From JAGVXD01 sp964554415 (GTDB lineage Archaea; Nanobdellota; Nanobdellia; Pacearchaeales; GW2011-AR1), in the NCBI GenBank assembly GCA_964554415.1, contig CAZKON010000003.1:1-47818 (forward strand): a DNA stretch of 47,818 bases, in the 5' to 3' direction. Shown one piece after another: positions 40,206-47,818 of the stretch; within the stretch, counting starts at the first letter, position 1, and every line of letters starts with the position of its first letter. The notes under the pieces are model-generated. The model saw only the letters and a list, made by a program, of their open reading frames with translations. It was not told where the DNA came from and ran no database searches. A program made the position numbers and the translations under genes.

Positions 40206-40225
40206 GAATTCCAGATGACGCGAAG

Positions 40226-40235
40226 TTATTTAAAT
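40226..40235 (+). promoter_or_regulatory. TATA box for the pilin-like gene at 40256
   Basis: TTATTTAAAT centred about 26 bases before the ATG at 40256; supports that Met over the one at 40241. Confidence 0.5.
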
Positions 40236-40255
40236 TTAGAGTGCTCCTGAAGTCA

Positions 40256-41035
40256 ATGAATAAGAGAGGTATAGGACATGTTGAGGTGGTGCTGGCATCT
40301 ATATTGTTTATCTCAGCCATGGTTTTTATCCTTTCTTTTGTAGACATAAAGAATAACACTGATGCAGGAGAAGCTGCATTGGCGTTGGTGAGCAGCTTGT
40401 TTCATAAAGAGACAGAAACAGAAGTTTTTTCTTATTCTGTGCTGATTAAAAAAACAACTGGCGAGCCTCCGCAACCTACACCTAACATTATTACTGTTGA
40501 GCTTCCTGAAGAGATAAGAAGCGAGCAGGATATACGCGTTGAAACGCTTATTTCAGAGAATCCTCAAAAACTCCCTGCCAAAAAGCATCCAACTAACCCC
40601 CGCCAGATAGCTGTGGAGCGCGGCAGCAACGACATTACCCTTATTTATGTAATCTTAAGTGAAGAAATTGAAAATGTTCCTGCAACATTGGCAATACCTG
40701 CTCACGAGCCTGCTTATTATCAAATTCTTTCGCGTTCTGAAAATAAGATGCCTGCCGAGACTAAAATACGCGCATCGCAAGCATCTTATGAAAGCGATTA
40801 CCGAGCTTTCAGACAAACCCTTGGCATAGGGGAAAGGATTAATTTTGGATTTAGCGCAACATGGTTTAATCCTGGGGTAATAGACCCGACAACACAAACA
40901 TCTAAGCAAGATTTTATAAAGGCGGAACGCGATGTATCTTCAAGAGTAGATGTTACTGCCCAGAATGTCCGACAGGAGATGTTGCTTCAGGATGGGCAGC
41001 GTGTGTTCGCCGACATCATTATTAAAGTATGGTAA
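40256..41035 (+). CDS. Pilin-like membrane protein
   Basis: 259 residues from MNKRGIGHVEVVLASILFIS. Basic N-terminus, Gly before the predicted cut, Glu shortly after, then a hydrophobic helix: a class III signal. The head (about 220 residues) is beta-rich with long spacer segments (TTGEPPQPTPNIITVELPEE). Probably a minor pilin. Overlaps the next start by 7 bases. Confidence 0.72.
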   Translation: MNKRGIGHVEVVLASILFISAMVFILSFVDIKNNTDAGEAALALVSSLFHKETETEVFSYSVLIKKTTGEPPQPTPNIITVELPEEIRSEQDIRVETLISENPQKLPAKKHPTNPRQIAVERGSNDITLIYVILSEEIENVPATLAIPAHEPAYYQILSRSENKMPAETKIRASQASYESDYRAFRQTLGIGERINFGFSATWFNPGVIDPTTQTSKQDFIKAERDVSSRVDVTAQNVRQEMLLQDGQRVFADIIIKVW

Positions 41036-41475
41036 ACAAACGAGGATGGTTGCGCATTGTTGAAGCATTCGTCTCAATCTTAATTGTCTTTGGGACAGTT
41101 ATGACTATCAGCATAACGAATAGAGATGCAGGAGACGGCTCATTATGCACTACTTTAACTCCTCTGCTTGAAGAGATTGCACAAAAAGAAGACTTGCGTA
41201 TTGCTGTTCTGAACAATAACCCTGCTGCAATAGACTCTTTTTTGGATGAGCACATCAAAAATCCTTCAATTAAACCTGAAGTAAAAATATGCAAAGCATG
41301 TATTGAAGGAGCTACATGCACATCTGAAGATAATCTCTGCACACATGCTCAAAGTGGCATTGACTATGACGAAATTTGTGCTGGAGAAAGAGTCATCAGT
41401 GACTCGACAACTGCGGCAGGCAATAGTAAACCATTCGAGCCGAAAAAGCTCAAAATATTCCTCTTCAAAATCTAA
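41029..41475 (+). CDS. Pilin-like protein with a short Cys-rich head
   Basis: 148 residues. MVNKRGWLRIVEAFVSILIV again has NKRG, a Glu and a hydrophobic helix. The head has paired cysteines (ICKACIEGATCTSEDNLC), probably disulfide-bonded. It overlaps the previous gene and sits before the giant surface proteins. Confidence 0.7.
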   Translation: MVNKRGWLRIVEAFVSILIVFGTVMTISITNRDAGDGSLCTTLTPLLEEIAQKEDLRIAVLNNNPAAIDSFLDEHIKNPSIKPEVKICKACIEGATCTSEDNLCTHAQSGIDYDEICAGERVISDSTTAAGNSKPFEPKKLKIFLFKI

Positions 41476-41492
41476 TTTGCGAGCGCACAATC

Positions 41493-41500
41493 TTTATATA
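41493..41500 (+). promoter_or_regulatory. TATA box for the LamG surface protein
   Basis: TTTATATA centred about 26 bases before the ATG at 41522; supports that start over the far upstream ORF start at 41303. Confidence 0.55.
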
Positions 41501-41521
41501 CTTCTTTTCTCTCTTGAAATC

Positions 41522-43933
41522 ATGAAAAGAGTTATGGCTTTGTTTTCCCTGCTCCTGCTAACACTTCCGCTTGTCTTTGCAGCAGATGTTGCTCCTAATG
41601 ATTTAGTTGGACGATGGTCATTTGATGAGAGTACTCCATGGGGCGCAACTGTCGGGGCTGTCAAAGATACTGCTCCTGTCTCGCCCGGTAATACCGCCGA
41701 CGGCACTGCTTTTGGTGCTATCTGGGAAGCTGGTGGAAAGAAAGAAAATGCTGCAATATTTGATGGGATAGATGATTATATAAGTATCCCTTCTTCTAAT
41801 GACTTGACACCTAATACAGGGATTAGCGTTGCTGGTTGGTTTAAGGTTAATGAAATTCCCGGAGGAGGCACAGTTATTACTGGCTCCATGGTTTCAAAGC
41901 GCGATGGATATGTTCTTTCTCCTAATCAGGATAGAAGCATTTCATTCTTCGTAAAAACAAGTAATGGATGGCGCGTAGCGACTACCTCTATTGCCACACT
42001 TGAAGTTGGAGCATGGCAGCACATTGTTGGAACATACGACCGCTTTGTGATTAAAGTTTATGTTGATGGTGTTGAGCGAGCGAGCCTAACTGTTTTAGGC
42101 AATCTTGAGCATAATTCTGAACCGCTCTGCGTCGCTCATGATTATTGCGGTACGATTCAAGATGAAACAAACCGTTACTTTCCAGGCTCGATTGATGAAC
42201 TAATGATTTACCGCAGGGCATTAAGTGCGCAGGAAGTTGTGCAGCTTAGACAGGAATCTGTGAGCAGTATTCCAGGAGCAGCGTGCGGAACTGGAGATCA
42301 GGCAATTCTTAAATTGTACGGCGAGAGCAATTCACATGTAGCGGCTGGAAACAGCGATGCTCCTTATAGCATCTGCTTCAAAAGTTTATTCCCAAGTGAG
42401 CTATTGCCTGCTGCATCAGATCCTTATGCCTGCGTACCTGATGCAACTAATCCATTGAATGTTATACTTAGAGCTTCAAACAATGTAAATGCGCATGTGG
42501 AGAGCAAGACACTGACAAGCGCAGGGTATCAACCCCTATGTTATGGGGAGCTAATATGCAACCTCATGAATGCAGGCGAGGCTTGTACTGCGAACACGCA
42601 GCTTGTCGTTGCGCTCTCTGGAATGACAAATGCGCATGCTTCTATAACCCCTTCTGTATTATATCCTTATCGTTTATGTTGTGGAATTTATGTGCCTATT
42701 GTTGAAAAAGTTGAGTGGAAAAGCACAGAAGGACAGACGATTGCGGGAGTCGGCTCCACTTATGATGCTGCAAATCCATACCCATTTGTTGTTGGAAGCA
42801 AAGCAAAAGTTTTAGTGAAAACAAGAAACATTAACCTTGCTGGATTGCAGGGATTCAAAGTAGAAGTGCGTGATGTCGACAAGGACATGGATGCTGTAGA
42901 TGATCAGACAGATGACTTGGCTATTGGCACTTTATCACCGATTGCCGGAAGCGCGCAAGTTACAGGATGCAAGAACGCTGCAGGCGCTGAATGCATTGGC
43001 AGTGTGGAATTTGAATGGGTATTCAGTGATGCAGACGCGGGCCTGAAGAAAATGTATAACACTCAAACAAGCGCAAAAGAAGATGAGCGCGCAATCACTG
43101 GCTATCGTTTTGAACTTGTCGGTAAAGTTCTTCCTGGTAGTGTATCAACATCTCCACGTGAATCTGAAATTTTATATGCCCAAGCAGGAAAAGGATGGCA
43201 GTGTAATCTTGATAAAACCATGTCTACTAACATTGAGAATGGGCAGAAAATCTGGACTGAAAAGTCAAGATATCCTGACAGCGTTTCTGGAAATGTGGAA
43301 AAACAGAAACTTGCAGGTGAAGCATGTAAAGGGCCGGATGGAAAGACAGGCACTGGCGCAGGATTGTCAAGCACCAGCCGTGATGACTGCTGTCCTGCAG
43401 GAATGCAATGTACTGAGCGCGGATGTATACCCAGCAGCATCAGCCAGTGTCAAGATTACACTCCGCGAGGGAAAGATGCATGTGAAAAGGACGTTGCAAA
43501 CGTCTGGCAAAACAAGCCCTCATATGTTGTCGAGTCACAATGCCAAGACACAACCTATAAGAGAAGCTGTGCATGGGTGAATAACAGATGCGAATACTCT
43601 ATAAAACAAATAAGTACTGCTGCTGGCAGCAACAATGGAAAAGAGATTGCACAGTGCAGTTATTATTATGATGCAACAAACGTTGAATGCATTGATAATT
43701 ATCAAACAGTTACGGTTATTGCTACTCCTAATAAAGTAAATACTCTTAACTGTTTTGAGCCAGAAGATAACTGCGAAGGCGGCGTGCAGCGAATTCCATG
43801 CGGGCAGCCAGCAGTTGAACTGCCTTTCTTTGGAGCATTGCAATTTATTGGAGCATTGATAAGCATTGCAATTTTATACTTTATTATGTTTCATTTTCGC
43901 GTAATCCAGAGATTTTTTATGCGGGAGAGATAG
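41522..43933 (+). CDS. Giant surface protein with a LamG/concanavalin-like domain
   Basis: 803 residues. Signal peptide (MKRVMALFSLLLLTLPLVFA), then a LamG-like jelly-roll (about 25-260) with DGIDDYISIPSSNDLTPNTG, GISVAGWFKVNEIPGG, GAWQHIVGTYDRFVIKVYVD and FPGSIDELMIYRRALSAQEV, a classic carbohydrate- or protein-binding fold. Many Cys pairs follow (about 265-760). One transmembrane helix at the end (IGALISIAILYFIMFHFRVI) with a basic tail. It is 4 bases before the next giant protein; together they likely form a surface complex with the pilus. Confidence 0.82.
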   Translation: MKRVMALFSLLLLTLPLVFAADVAPNDLVGRWSFDESTPWGATVGAVKDTAPVSPGNTADGTAFGAIWEAGGKKENAAIFDGIDDYISIPSSNDLTPNTGISVAGWFKVNEIPGGGTVITGSMVSKRDGYVLSPNQDRSISFFVKTSNGWRVATTSIATLEVGAWQHIVGTYDRFVIKVYVDGVERASLTVLGNLEHNSEPLCVAHDYCGTIQDETNRYFPGSIDELMIYRRALSAQEVVQLRQESVSSIPGAACGTGDQAILKLYGESNSHVAAGNSDAPYSICFKSLFPSELLPAASDPYACVPDATNPLNVILRASNNVNAHVESKTLTSAGYQPLCYGELICNLMNAGEACTANTQLVVALSGMTNAHASITPSVLYPYRLCCGIYVPIVEKVEWKSTEGQTIAGVGSTYDAANPYPFVVGSKAKVLVKTRNINLAGLQGFKVEVRDVDKDMDAVDDQTDDLAIGTLSPIAGSAQVTGCKNAAGAECIGSVEFEWVFSDADAGLKKMYNTQTSAKEDERAITGYRFELVGKVLPGSVSTSPRESEILYAQAGKGWQCNLDKTMSTNIENGQKIWTEKSRYPDSVSGNVEKQKLAGEACKGPDGKTGTGAGLSSTSRDDCCPAGMQCTERGCIPSSISQCQDYTPRGKDACEKDVANVWQNKPSYVVESQCQDTTYKRSCAWVNNRCEYSIKQISTAAGSNNGKEIAQCSYYYDATNVECIDNYQTVTVIATPNKVNTLNCFEPEDNCEGGVQRIPCGQPAVELPFFGALQFIGALISIAILYFIMFHFRVIQRFFMRER

Positions 43934-43937
43934 GAAT

Positions 43938-46616
43938 ATGAGCATGTGGAAAGCTGCAATTATTGGAGCATTTTTTTTCATGTTTGTTTTGCCTCTTGTT
44001 GCAGCAAGCGTAACACTACATAATGAGAGCATTATCCGAACATATGTAGGCGGCGCGACTATTCAAGGTATGATTAATATCAGTTTTTCTCAAGAACCTG
44101 CAAATGCTCTGCTTTCTAGTTCTATACCTGGAGGAATGAGCCTGCTTGATTTCCTGCAGGCAGCCAAAACAAAATCTGGCGTAGATTACAACTGCAACAT
44201 CCAAAGCTGTGAAACAACTTATGCTTCAACTGATGAGACAGTATCTGCAGTCAATATCGGAGAAGATGAACAGGCAATAGGTTTTGTCCTGTACGGAAAG
44301 GATGTTACGATACAGGCAGCGGATTTTCTGATTGCAAGCGAAATTCCTGAATCCTGTTCTCCGCAGCTTAACCTCCTCGCCCTCAATGATAATGAGACTA
44401 TGATTGCAAACAGCAGATATGTCTTCAATACAACGAGATGCCAAAAAAGCATAACTGGATGTTTTTCCTCTGCTTTAGATGAAAGCGACTACAAATTTGT
44501 GACTCTCTCAACGACAAACTATTGCAATAATGTGACTCTTGAACCTGCGCCTGCTTATTATTTTGAAACAGATGTGCTCACAGCAGCAAATACCTCATCA
44601 ATTGTAATTAAACTATTTGGAGCTGAGACAGAATCACTGGGGAGCTGTACAACCTATGTTGCAGGCACAGGAAACCAGAAGACTGGATGCATAATTAATT
44701 ATAGTATTGTAAAGCAGGGTAATTATTTTATGTGCATTGCTGCAAAAGAGAGCAAAAATGAATATGAAGTACGATTTGAAACCAAAGATTCTGTATGTGG
44801 CGGAGCGGGCGTTGGAAAAACGACAAGTGGAGATTATGAATTACGTGCAATTCCTCTCCCATACTCACCTCTGACTAATGTGAGTATAGCTAAGTCATAT
44901 AAAAGCGCAACTGCGAATACCCTCGCCCAAAAGGCAGATTATTATATAGAAAAAGTTTATGCTCGTGATTGCTCGACAGGATGTGTTATACCATTCGTCC
45001 TAAACAGGGTTGCACAGACAGTATCACTCCAAAACATAAGTATTCTTTATATTGCTGAAGAAAACCGTATTACTGACAGAACACTTTATCGTGTCAATAA
45101 ACAAGCTCCGGTTTTAACATCTAATCATGCACTCTCGATTGATATTGCTGCAGCCAGGTTTGTATTGCCTGTGACTGCGCGCGGCGGAAGATTTACTTTT
45201 CACATAGGAAATAAAAATCTTCTCGGCACAGGTATTCTGTTAAATGTCACTCCCGGGTTTGATTTTGATATAGTTCCCAGAATTGTATTGCCGGGAGTTA
45301 CCACCACTTTTTCTGCTCTTACTAACGAAAATATTAGCGAATCCGTATGGGACTTTGGCGATGGTTCTAAAGTTAATTCAAATGGCACGAGTGCAACTCA
45401 TCTATATCTCACAGGAAACAACTATACTATTCGTGCCACACTCAAGAATATGGCCGGAGTAATAGTTACACGGCAGAGTGATATACTTATCGGAGATCCA
45501 AGAGAATCTTTCTCATACTTGTTCAATACCACACAGGCGGCTGTTGGGAATATTACTGCGAGAATCGCGCGATTGCCATCAAACTTACAACCTATAGTCA
45601 ATGCCAAACTTAACACAAGCTCATGGAATGCAGAAATCAAGAAAATTCAAAGTGCTTCTGTGCAGGCAGCTAATAATTCTGAATATGCTTCCTTAGTACA
45701 GCAACTCCTTTTATTATCTGTGCCTTCTGATGTCGCGGTTGGTGAATCTGGAAAAATTCCGATTATGTTTGGTCTAGACAAGATAGACGCAGACTTTGTG
45801 CAGACACTTGCAAACGCAAGCGTACCTGAAGAGCAAGAAAGCACACTAAGAGCAAACCTCATTGACTGGAATAGACGTTCGTATGGCGGAGATGTTTCCT
45901 TCTCTATAATCTCTGCTGCAGATAAAGACGGAGAAATAACGCCTCTCTTAACACATTTTGTGGTAACACCTGAAGCCAAAGCAAGCGCGCAAGGCACGAT
46001 TTATTTTGTTATTGACCGTCCGCGAGAATTAATCACTTTTCTTGGAAATCCAGATGTACGCGCATTAACTGGTGATAGTATATCAGGTGTTGCGGTACGA
46101 TACATAAGACAACCAATAGAGTTTTACCTTGAGGGAGGTGTACAATATCAGGAACTGGGAGCCCATTTCGCTCCTGCACTTGATGTTCTTGGCTCATACG
46201 AAGAAAGCGAGCCCCTGCAACCAAAAGAATATCCTACAAGATGGGTTATTTTCTGGATAGCTATGCTTATAATTTTCACAGGCATTGCATATATCATTCT
46301 GCAAGAATGGTACAAACGCCACTATGAGAATTACTTATTCAGAAACCCTGATGACCTATATAATGTCCTGACTTTCATAGATAATTCACGAGCCTCTGGC
46401 ATGGAGGATAATGCAATTCGCAAAAACCTGCATGATAACTCGTGGAGTGGAGAACAGATTAATTATGCGCTTAAAAAGATAGATGGTAAAAGAACAGGAA
46501 TGTTTGAGATTCCACTTTTCAGAGGCTCTGAACAGCGCAAGATACAGGGAGAGATTCAAAAGCGCAAACAGAGAATGGGAGGAGACGCAAGGTTTATTAA
46601 AAGACCATTCTCCTAA
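43938..46616 (+). CDS. Giant surface protein with PKD domain and cytosolic UBA-like tail
   Basis: 892 residues. Signal peptide (AAIIGAFFFMFVLPLVAASV), about 400 residues of beta-rich extracellular sequence with several Cys, and a PKD domain near 455-525 (ESVWDFGDGSKVNSNGTSAT then YTIRATLKNMAG). A helical region follows. A membrane helix (WVIFWIAMLIIFTGIAYIIL) sits near 775. The cytosolic part has DDLYNVLTFIDNSRASGMED and DNSWSGEQINYALKKI, a three-helix UBA-like unit often seen in DPANN proteins, then a basic tail. It could link outside contact to the inside of the cell. Confidence 0.8.
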   Translation: MSMWKAAIIGAFFFMFVLPLVAASVTLHNESIIRTYVGGATIQGMINISFSQEPANALLSSSIPGGMSLLDFLQAAKTKSGVDYNCNIQSCETTYASTDETVSAVNIGEDEQAIGFVLYGKDVTIQAADFLIASEIPESCSPQLNLLALNDNETMIANSRYVFNTTRCQKSITGCFSSALDESDYKFVTLSTTNYCNNVTLEPAPAYYFETDVLTAANTSSIVIKLFGAETESLGSCTTYVAGTGNQKTGCIINYSIVKQGNYFMCIAAKESKNEYEVRFETKDSVCGGAGVGKTTSGDYELRAIPLPYSPLTNVSIAKSYKSATANTLAQKADYYIEKVYARDCSTGCVIPFVLNRVAQTVSLQNISILYIAEENRITDRTLYRVNKQAPVLTSNHALSIDIAAARFVLPVTARGGRFTFHIGNKNLLGTGILLNVTPGFDFDIVPRIVLPGVTTTFSALTNENISESVWDFGDGSKVNSNGTSATHLYLTGNNYTIRATLKNMAGVIVTRQSDILIGDPRESFSYLFNTTQAAVGNITARIARLPSNLQPIVNAKLNTSSWNAEIKKIQSASVQAANNSEYASLVQQLLLLSVPSDVAVGESGKIPIMFGLDKIDADFVQTLANASVPEEQESTLRANLIDWNRRSYGGDVSFSIISAADKDGEITPLLTHFVVTPEAKASAQGTIYFVIDRPRELITFLGNPDVRALTGDSISGVAVRYIRQPIEFYLEGGVQYQELGAHFAPALDVLGSYEESEPLQPKEYPTRWVIFWIAMLIIFTGIAYIILQEWYKRHYENYLFRNPDDLYNVLTFIDNSRASGMEDNAIRKNLHDNSWSGEQINYALKKIDGKRTGMFEIPLFRGSEQRKIQGEIQKRKQRMGGDARFIKRPFS

Positions 46617-46622
46617 ATTATT

Positions 46623-47261
46623 ATGTTTGAAGCAATTCGCAATTTATCTGCAAAGATGTTCAGGGGACTTTTCAGACGACGTTCTAGCATAAAAATTGGG
46701 TTCTATGGTCCTCCTAATGCCGGAAAGACATCTCTCGCAAATCGAATCTGCAAGGACTGGACAGGAGAAGAGATTGGCGTTGTAAGCAGAATTCCTCATG
46801 AAACTCGCCACGTACAATTCAAGGAGAAAGTTGAGATTACTTATAAGGGCAGAATGCTCACATTCAAGATGGTTGATACTCCTGGTATAGCAACAAAAAT
46901 TGACTATGAGGATTTTCTCAGGCATGGCATTAAAAGAAATGAAGCAAAAAAACGTGCAAAAGAAGCTACACAGGGGATTATTGAATCTATACAGTGGCTT
47001 GATGATATGCATGCGGTAGTTGTTGTTCTTGATGCTTCAGAAAATCCTTATTCTCAAGTTAATATCACAATCATAGGTAATTTAGTTGCCCGCAAAATAC
47101 CAATTTTAGTTGTGGCAAACAAAATAGATTTAAAGAAGGCAGATATCAAGAAAGTCGAGGCGGCATTTCCGGAGTATCCTGTCGTGGGAATATCTGCAAA
47201 AGAGGGCATTAACCTTGAGGAGTTTTATGCAGCGCTCTTTGAATTAGCAAAAAAAGTATAA
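46623..47261 (+). CDS. Era-like GTPase
   Basis: 212 residues. G1 GPPNAGKT at 29-36, G3 DTPG at 85-88, G4 NKID at 166-169, G5 SAK at 191-193: a full TRAFAC-class GTPase. No C-terminal KH domain as in bacterial Era. In several archaea an Era-like protein is paired with DUF2073, as here, 4 bases before it. The pair may act in ribosome or RNA metabolism; that is inference. Confidence 0.9.
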   Translation: MFEAIRNLSAKMFRGLFRRRSSIKIGFYGPPNAGKTSLANRICKDWTGEEIGVVSRIPHETRHVQFKEKVEITYKGRMLTFKMVDTPGIATKIDYEDFLRHGIKRNEAKKRAKEATQGIIESIQWLDDMHAVVVVLDASENPYSQVNITIIGNLVARKIPILVVANKIDLKKADIKKVEAAFPEYPVVGISAKEGINLEEFYAALFELAKKV

Positions 47262-47265
47262 TAAT

Positions 47266-47655
47266 ATGGGAACAAAAAAAATAAAGGGGCTTAGCTTGCA
47301 AGTCATTCCGTTTTCGGAAGTGCAGAATCTTTCAATTTCGGAACGAGTGAAGAAAATATTGACAATCATATTAAGCAATAAGATTGTCATCCTGCACGGC
47401 AGGCTGCGGGCTGAAGAAGAGGCGCGCTTAATTGAGGACACCATGGCTCTTGTTGACCATGTTAAAGATTTTAAGGGTATTGAACTGGCAGTAATTGAGC
47501 CCAACACCCGCAACAGCAGCATCTTTGAAAGATTTAAATATACTCTAGCTAAAAGACTGGTTGGTGACAGCAACGCATTAACTGTTATCGGTCCTGCCTC
47601 TGTTATAAAGGAGATTAAGCGTGACCCGAAGAAGATTGAGCTGATGCTGCAATAA
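47266..47655 (+). CDS. DUF2073 protein
   Basis: 129 residues: GLSLQVIPFSEVQNLSISER, KILTIILSNKIVILHGRLRA, EEEARLIEDTMALVDHVKDF, GIELAVIEP. This matches the archaeal DUF2073 family as I recall it, normally next to the Era-like GTPase. Role unknown; it may be a partner or regulator of the GTPase. Confidence 0.85.
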   Translation: MGTKKIKGLSLQVIPFSEVQNLSISERVKKILTIILSNKIVILHGRLRAEEEARLIEDTMALVDHVKDFKGIELAVIEPNTRNSSIFERFKYTLAKRLVGDSNALTVIGPASVIKEIKRDPKKIELMLQ

Positions 47656-47660
47656 TTTTA

Positions 47661-47706
47661 TTTCAAACTGGCGCAGCAAGCTGCGGGGTATTACACCCAG
47701 TTTGAG
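47661..47706. repeat. Cloverleaf-like palindromic element E3
   Basis: Near-identical to E2: TTTCAAACTGG at 47661, CGCAGCAAGCTGCG, GGGTATTACACCC, then CCAGTTTGAGA. One base in the inner hairpin and one in the last arm differ. It begins 6 bases after the DUF2073 stop, like E1/E2 after a gene end. Confidence 0.65.
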
Positions 47707-47720
47707 ATCAAAAAAACGAT

Positions 47721-47811
47721 GCGCCCTCCGCACCTTAAAACCTCGAGAACTGCTGTTCTCGATGGCCGTCAAAAACCGAAGGTTTTTGAGGGGTGCGGTT
47801 TGGGGAGGCGC
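47721..47811. ncRNA. Multibranched RNA-like structure at the window end
   Basis: Four stems fit without conflict: GCGCC (47721-47725) with GGCGC (47807-47811); CCGCACC (47728-47734) with GGTGCGG (47792-47798); TCGAGAAC (47743) with GTTCTCGA (to 47762), loop TGCT; TCAAAAACC (47769-47777) with GGTTTTTGA (47781-47789), loop GAA. This makes a cloverleaf-like fold of about 90 bases. It has no tRNA arms. It may be a structured RNA, a terminator region, or the end of another palindromic element; strand is not determined. Confidence 0.45.
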
Positions 47812-47818
47812 TCGTTTC

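Noticed and set aside
41303..41521. Long N-terminal extension of the LamG protein
   Set aside because: It overlaps the preceding pilin-like gene in another frame, lacks a TATA box, and would bury the signal peptide that begins at 41522.
1..47818. tRNA and rRNA genes
   Set aside because: I looked in the intergenic stretches for T-arm and anticodon-arm patterns and saw none that hold together.
1..47818. CRISPR array
   Set aside because: No regularly spaced direct repeats; the repeats seen are palindromic or dispersed.

Overview
The window is archaeal DNA, most likely from a DPANN-type archaeon of the Woesearchaeota/Pacearchaeota kind. The signs are: ribosomal proteins in archaeal order (including eL19, eL32, eS4 and aIF1), PCNA next to an archaeal-type primase with a fused large-subunit-like tail, class III signal peptides on pilin-like proteins, TATA boxes placed about 26-30 bases before start codons (leaderless mRNAs), and an Era-like GTPase paired with DUF2073. 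The lineage is inferred from gene content only.

Layout. 1-11563 (minus strand): one long ribosomal-protein operon running from uL3 to uL15, 23 tightly packed or overlapping genes. 11564-12328: the operon's upstream region plus a small DUF4926-like gene cut in two by a 115-bp repeat element. 12329-15627: a 7TM protein with a winged-helix regulator, a large secreted Cys- and Ser/Thr-rich protein and a small membrane protein. 15781-18281: PCNA and primase, divergent. 18316-21487: two membrane-anchored surface proteins sharing a disulfide-rich module. 21488-21738: a cluster of palindromic elements and the second copy of the 107-bp repeat. 21730-26359: an unknown protein, a membrane protein, a secreted nuclease with a lamin-tail domain, a YbaK-type deacylase, an unknown protein, an EamA transporter and a half-size MFS protein. 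26402-28483: thioredoxin-reductase-like protein and a Fic protein. 28497-28615: strongly structured non-coding DNA. 28693-29472: a possible glycosyltransferase. 29520-41475: a type IV pilus-like locus (pilins and pilin-like proteins, secretion ATPase, a 53-residue coiled-coil protein, two TadC/PilC-like membrane proteins) interrupted by a transposon and containing an ArmA/FmrO-like methyltransferase on the other strand. 41522-46616: two giant surface proteins. 46623-47655: Era-like GTPase and DUF2073. 47660-47811: two structured elements.

The most striking object is a 3.6-kb transposon at 31857-35467. It has 23-bp terminal inverted repeats (20 of 23 matching) and a perfect 8-bp target duplication (TATAATCC) on both sides. 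It carries a MvaI/BcnI-type restriction enzyme, a DNA methyltransferase, a DDE transposase with a zinc ribbon, a 57-residue AbrB-like protein and a small membrane protein. It is inserted between the pilin genes and the promoter of the pilus ATPase.

A second theme is small palindromic DNA. A 107-bp repeat occurs twice; removing 115 bp at one copy restores a full 76-codon DUF4926-like reading frame. At the other copy the arms of the element's terminal palindrome are pushed apart by two cloverleaf-like hairpins. A near-identical hairpin lies at 47660. These may be a family of non-autonomous mobile elements or structured RNAs.
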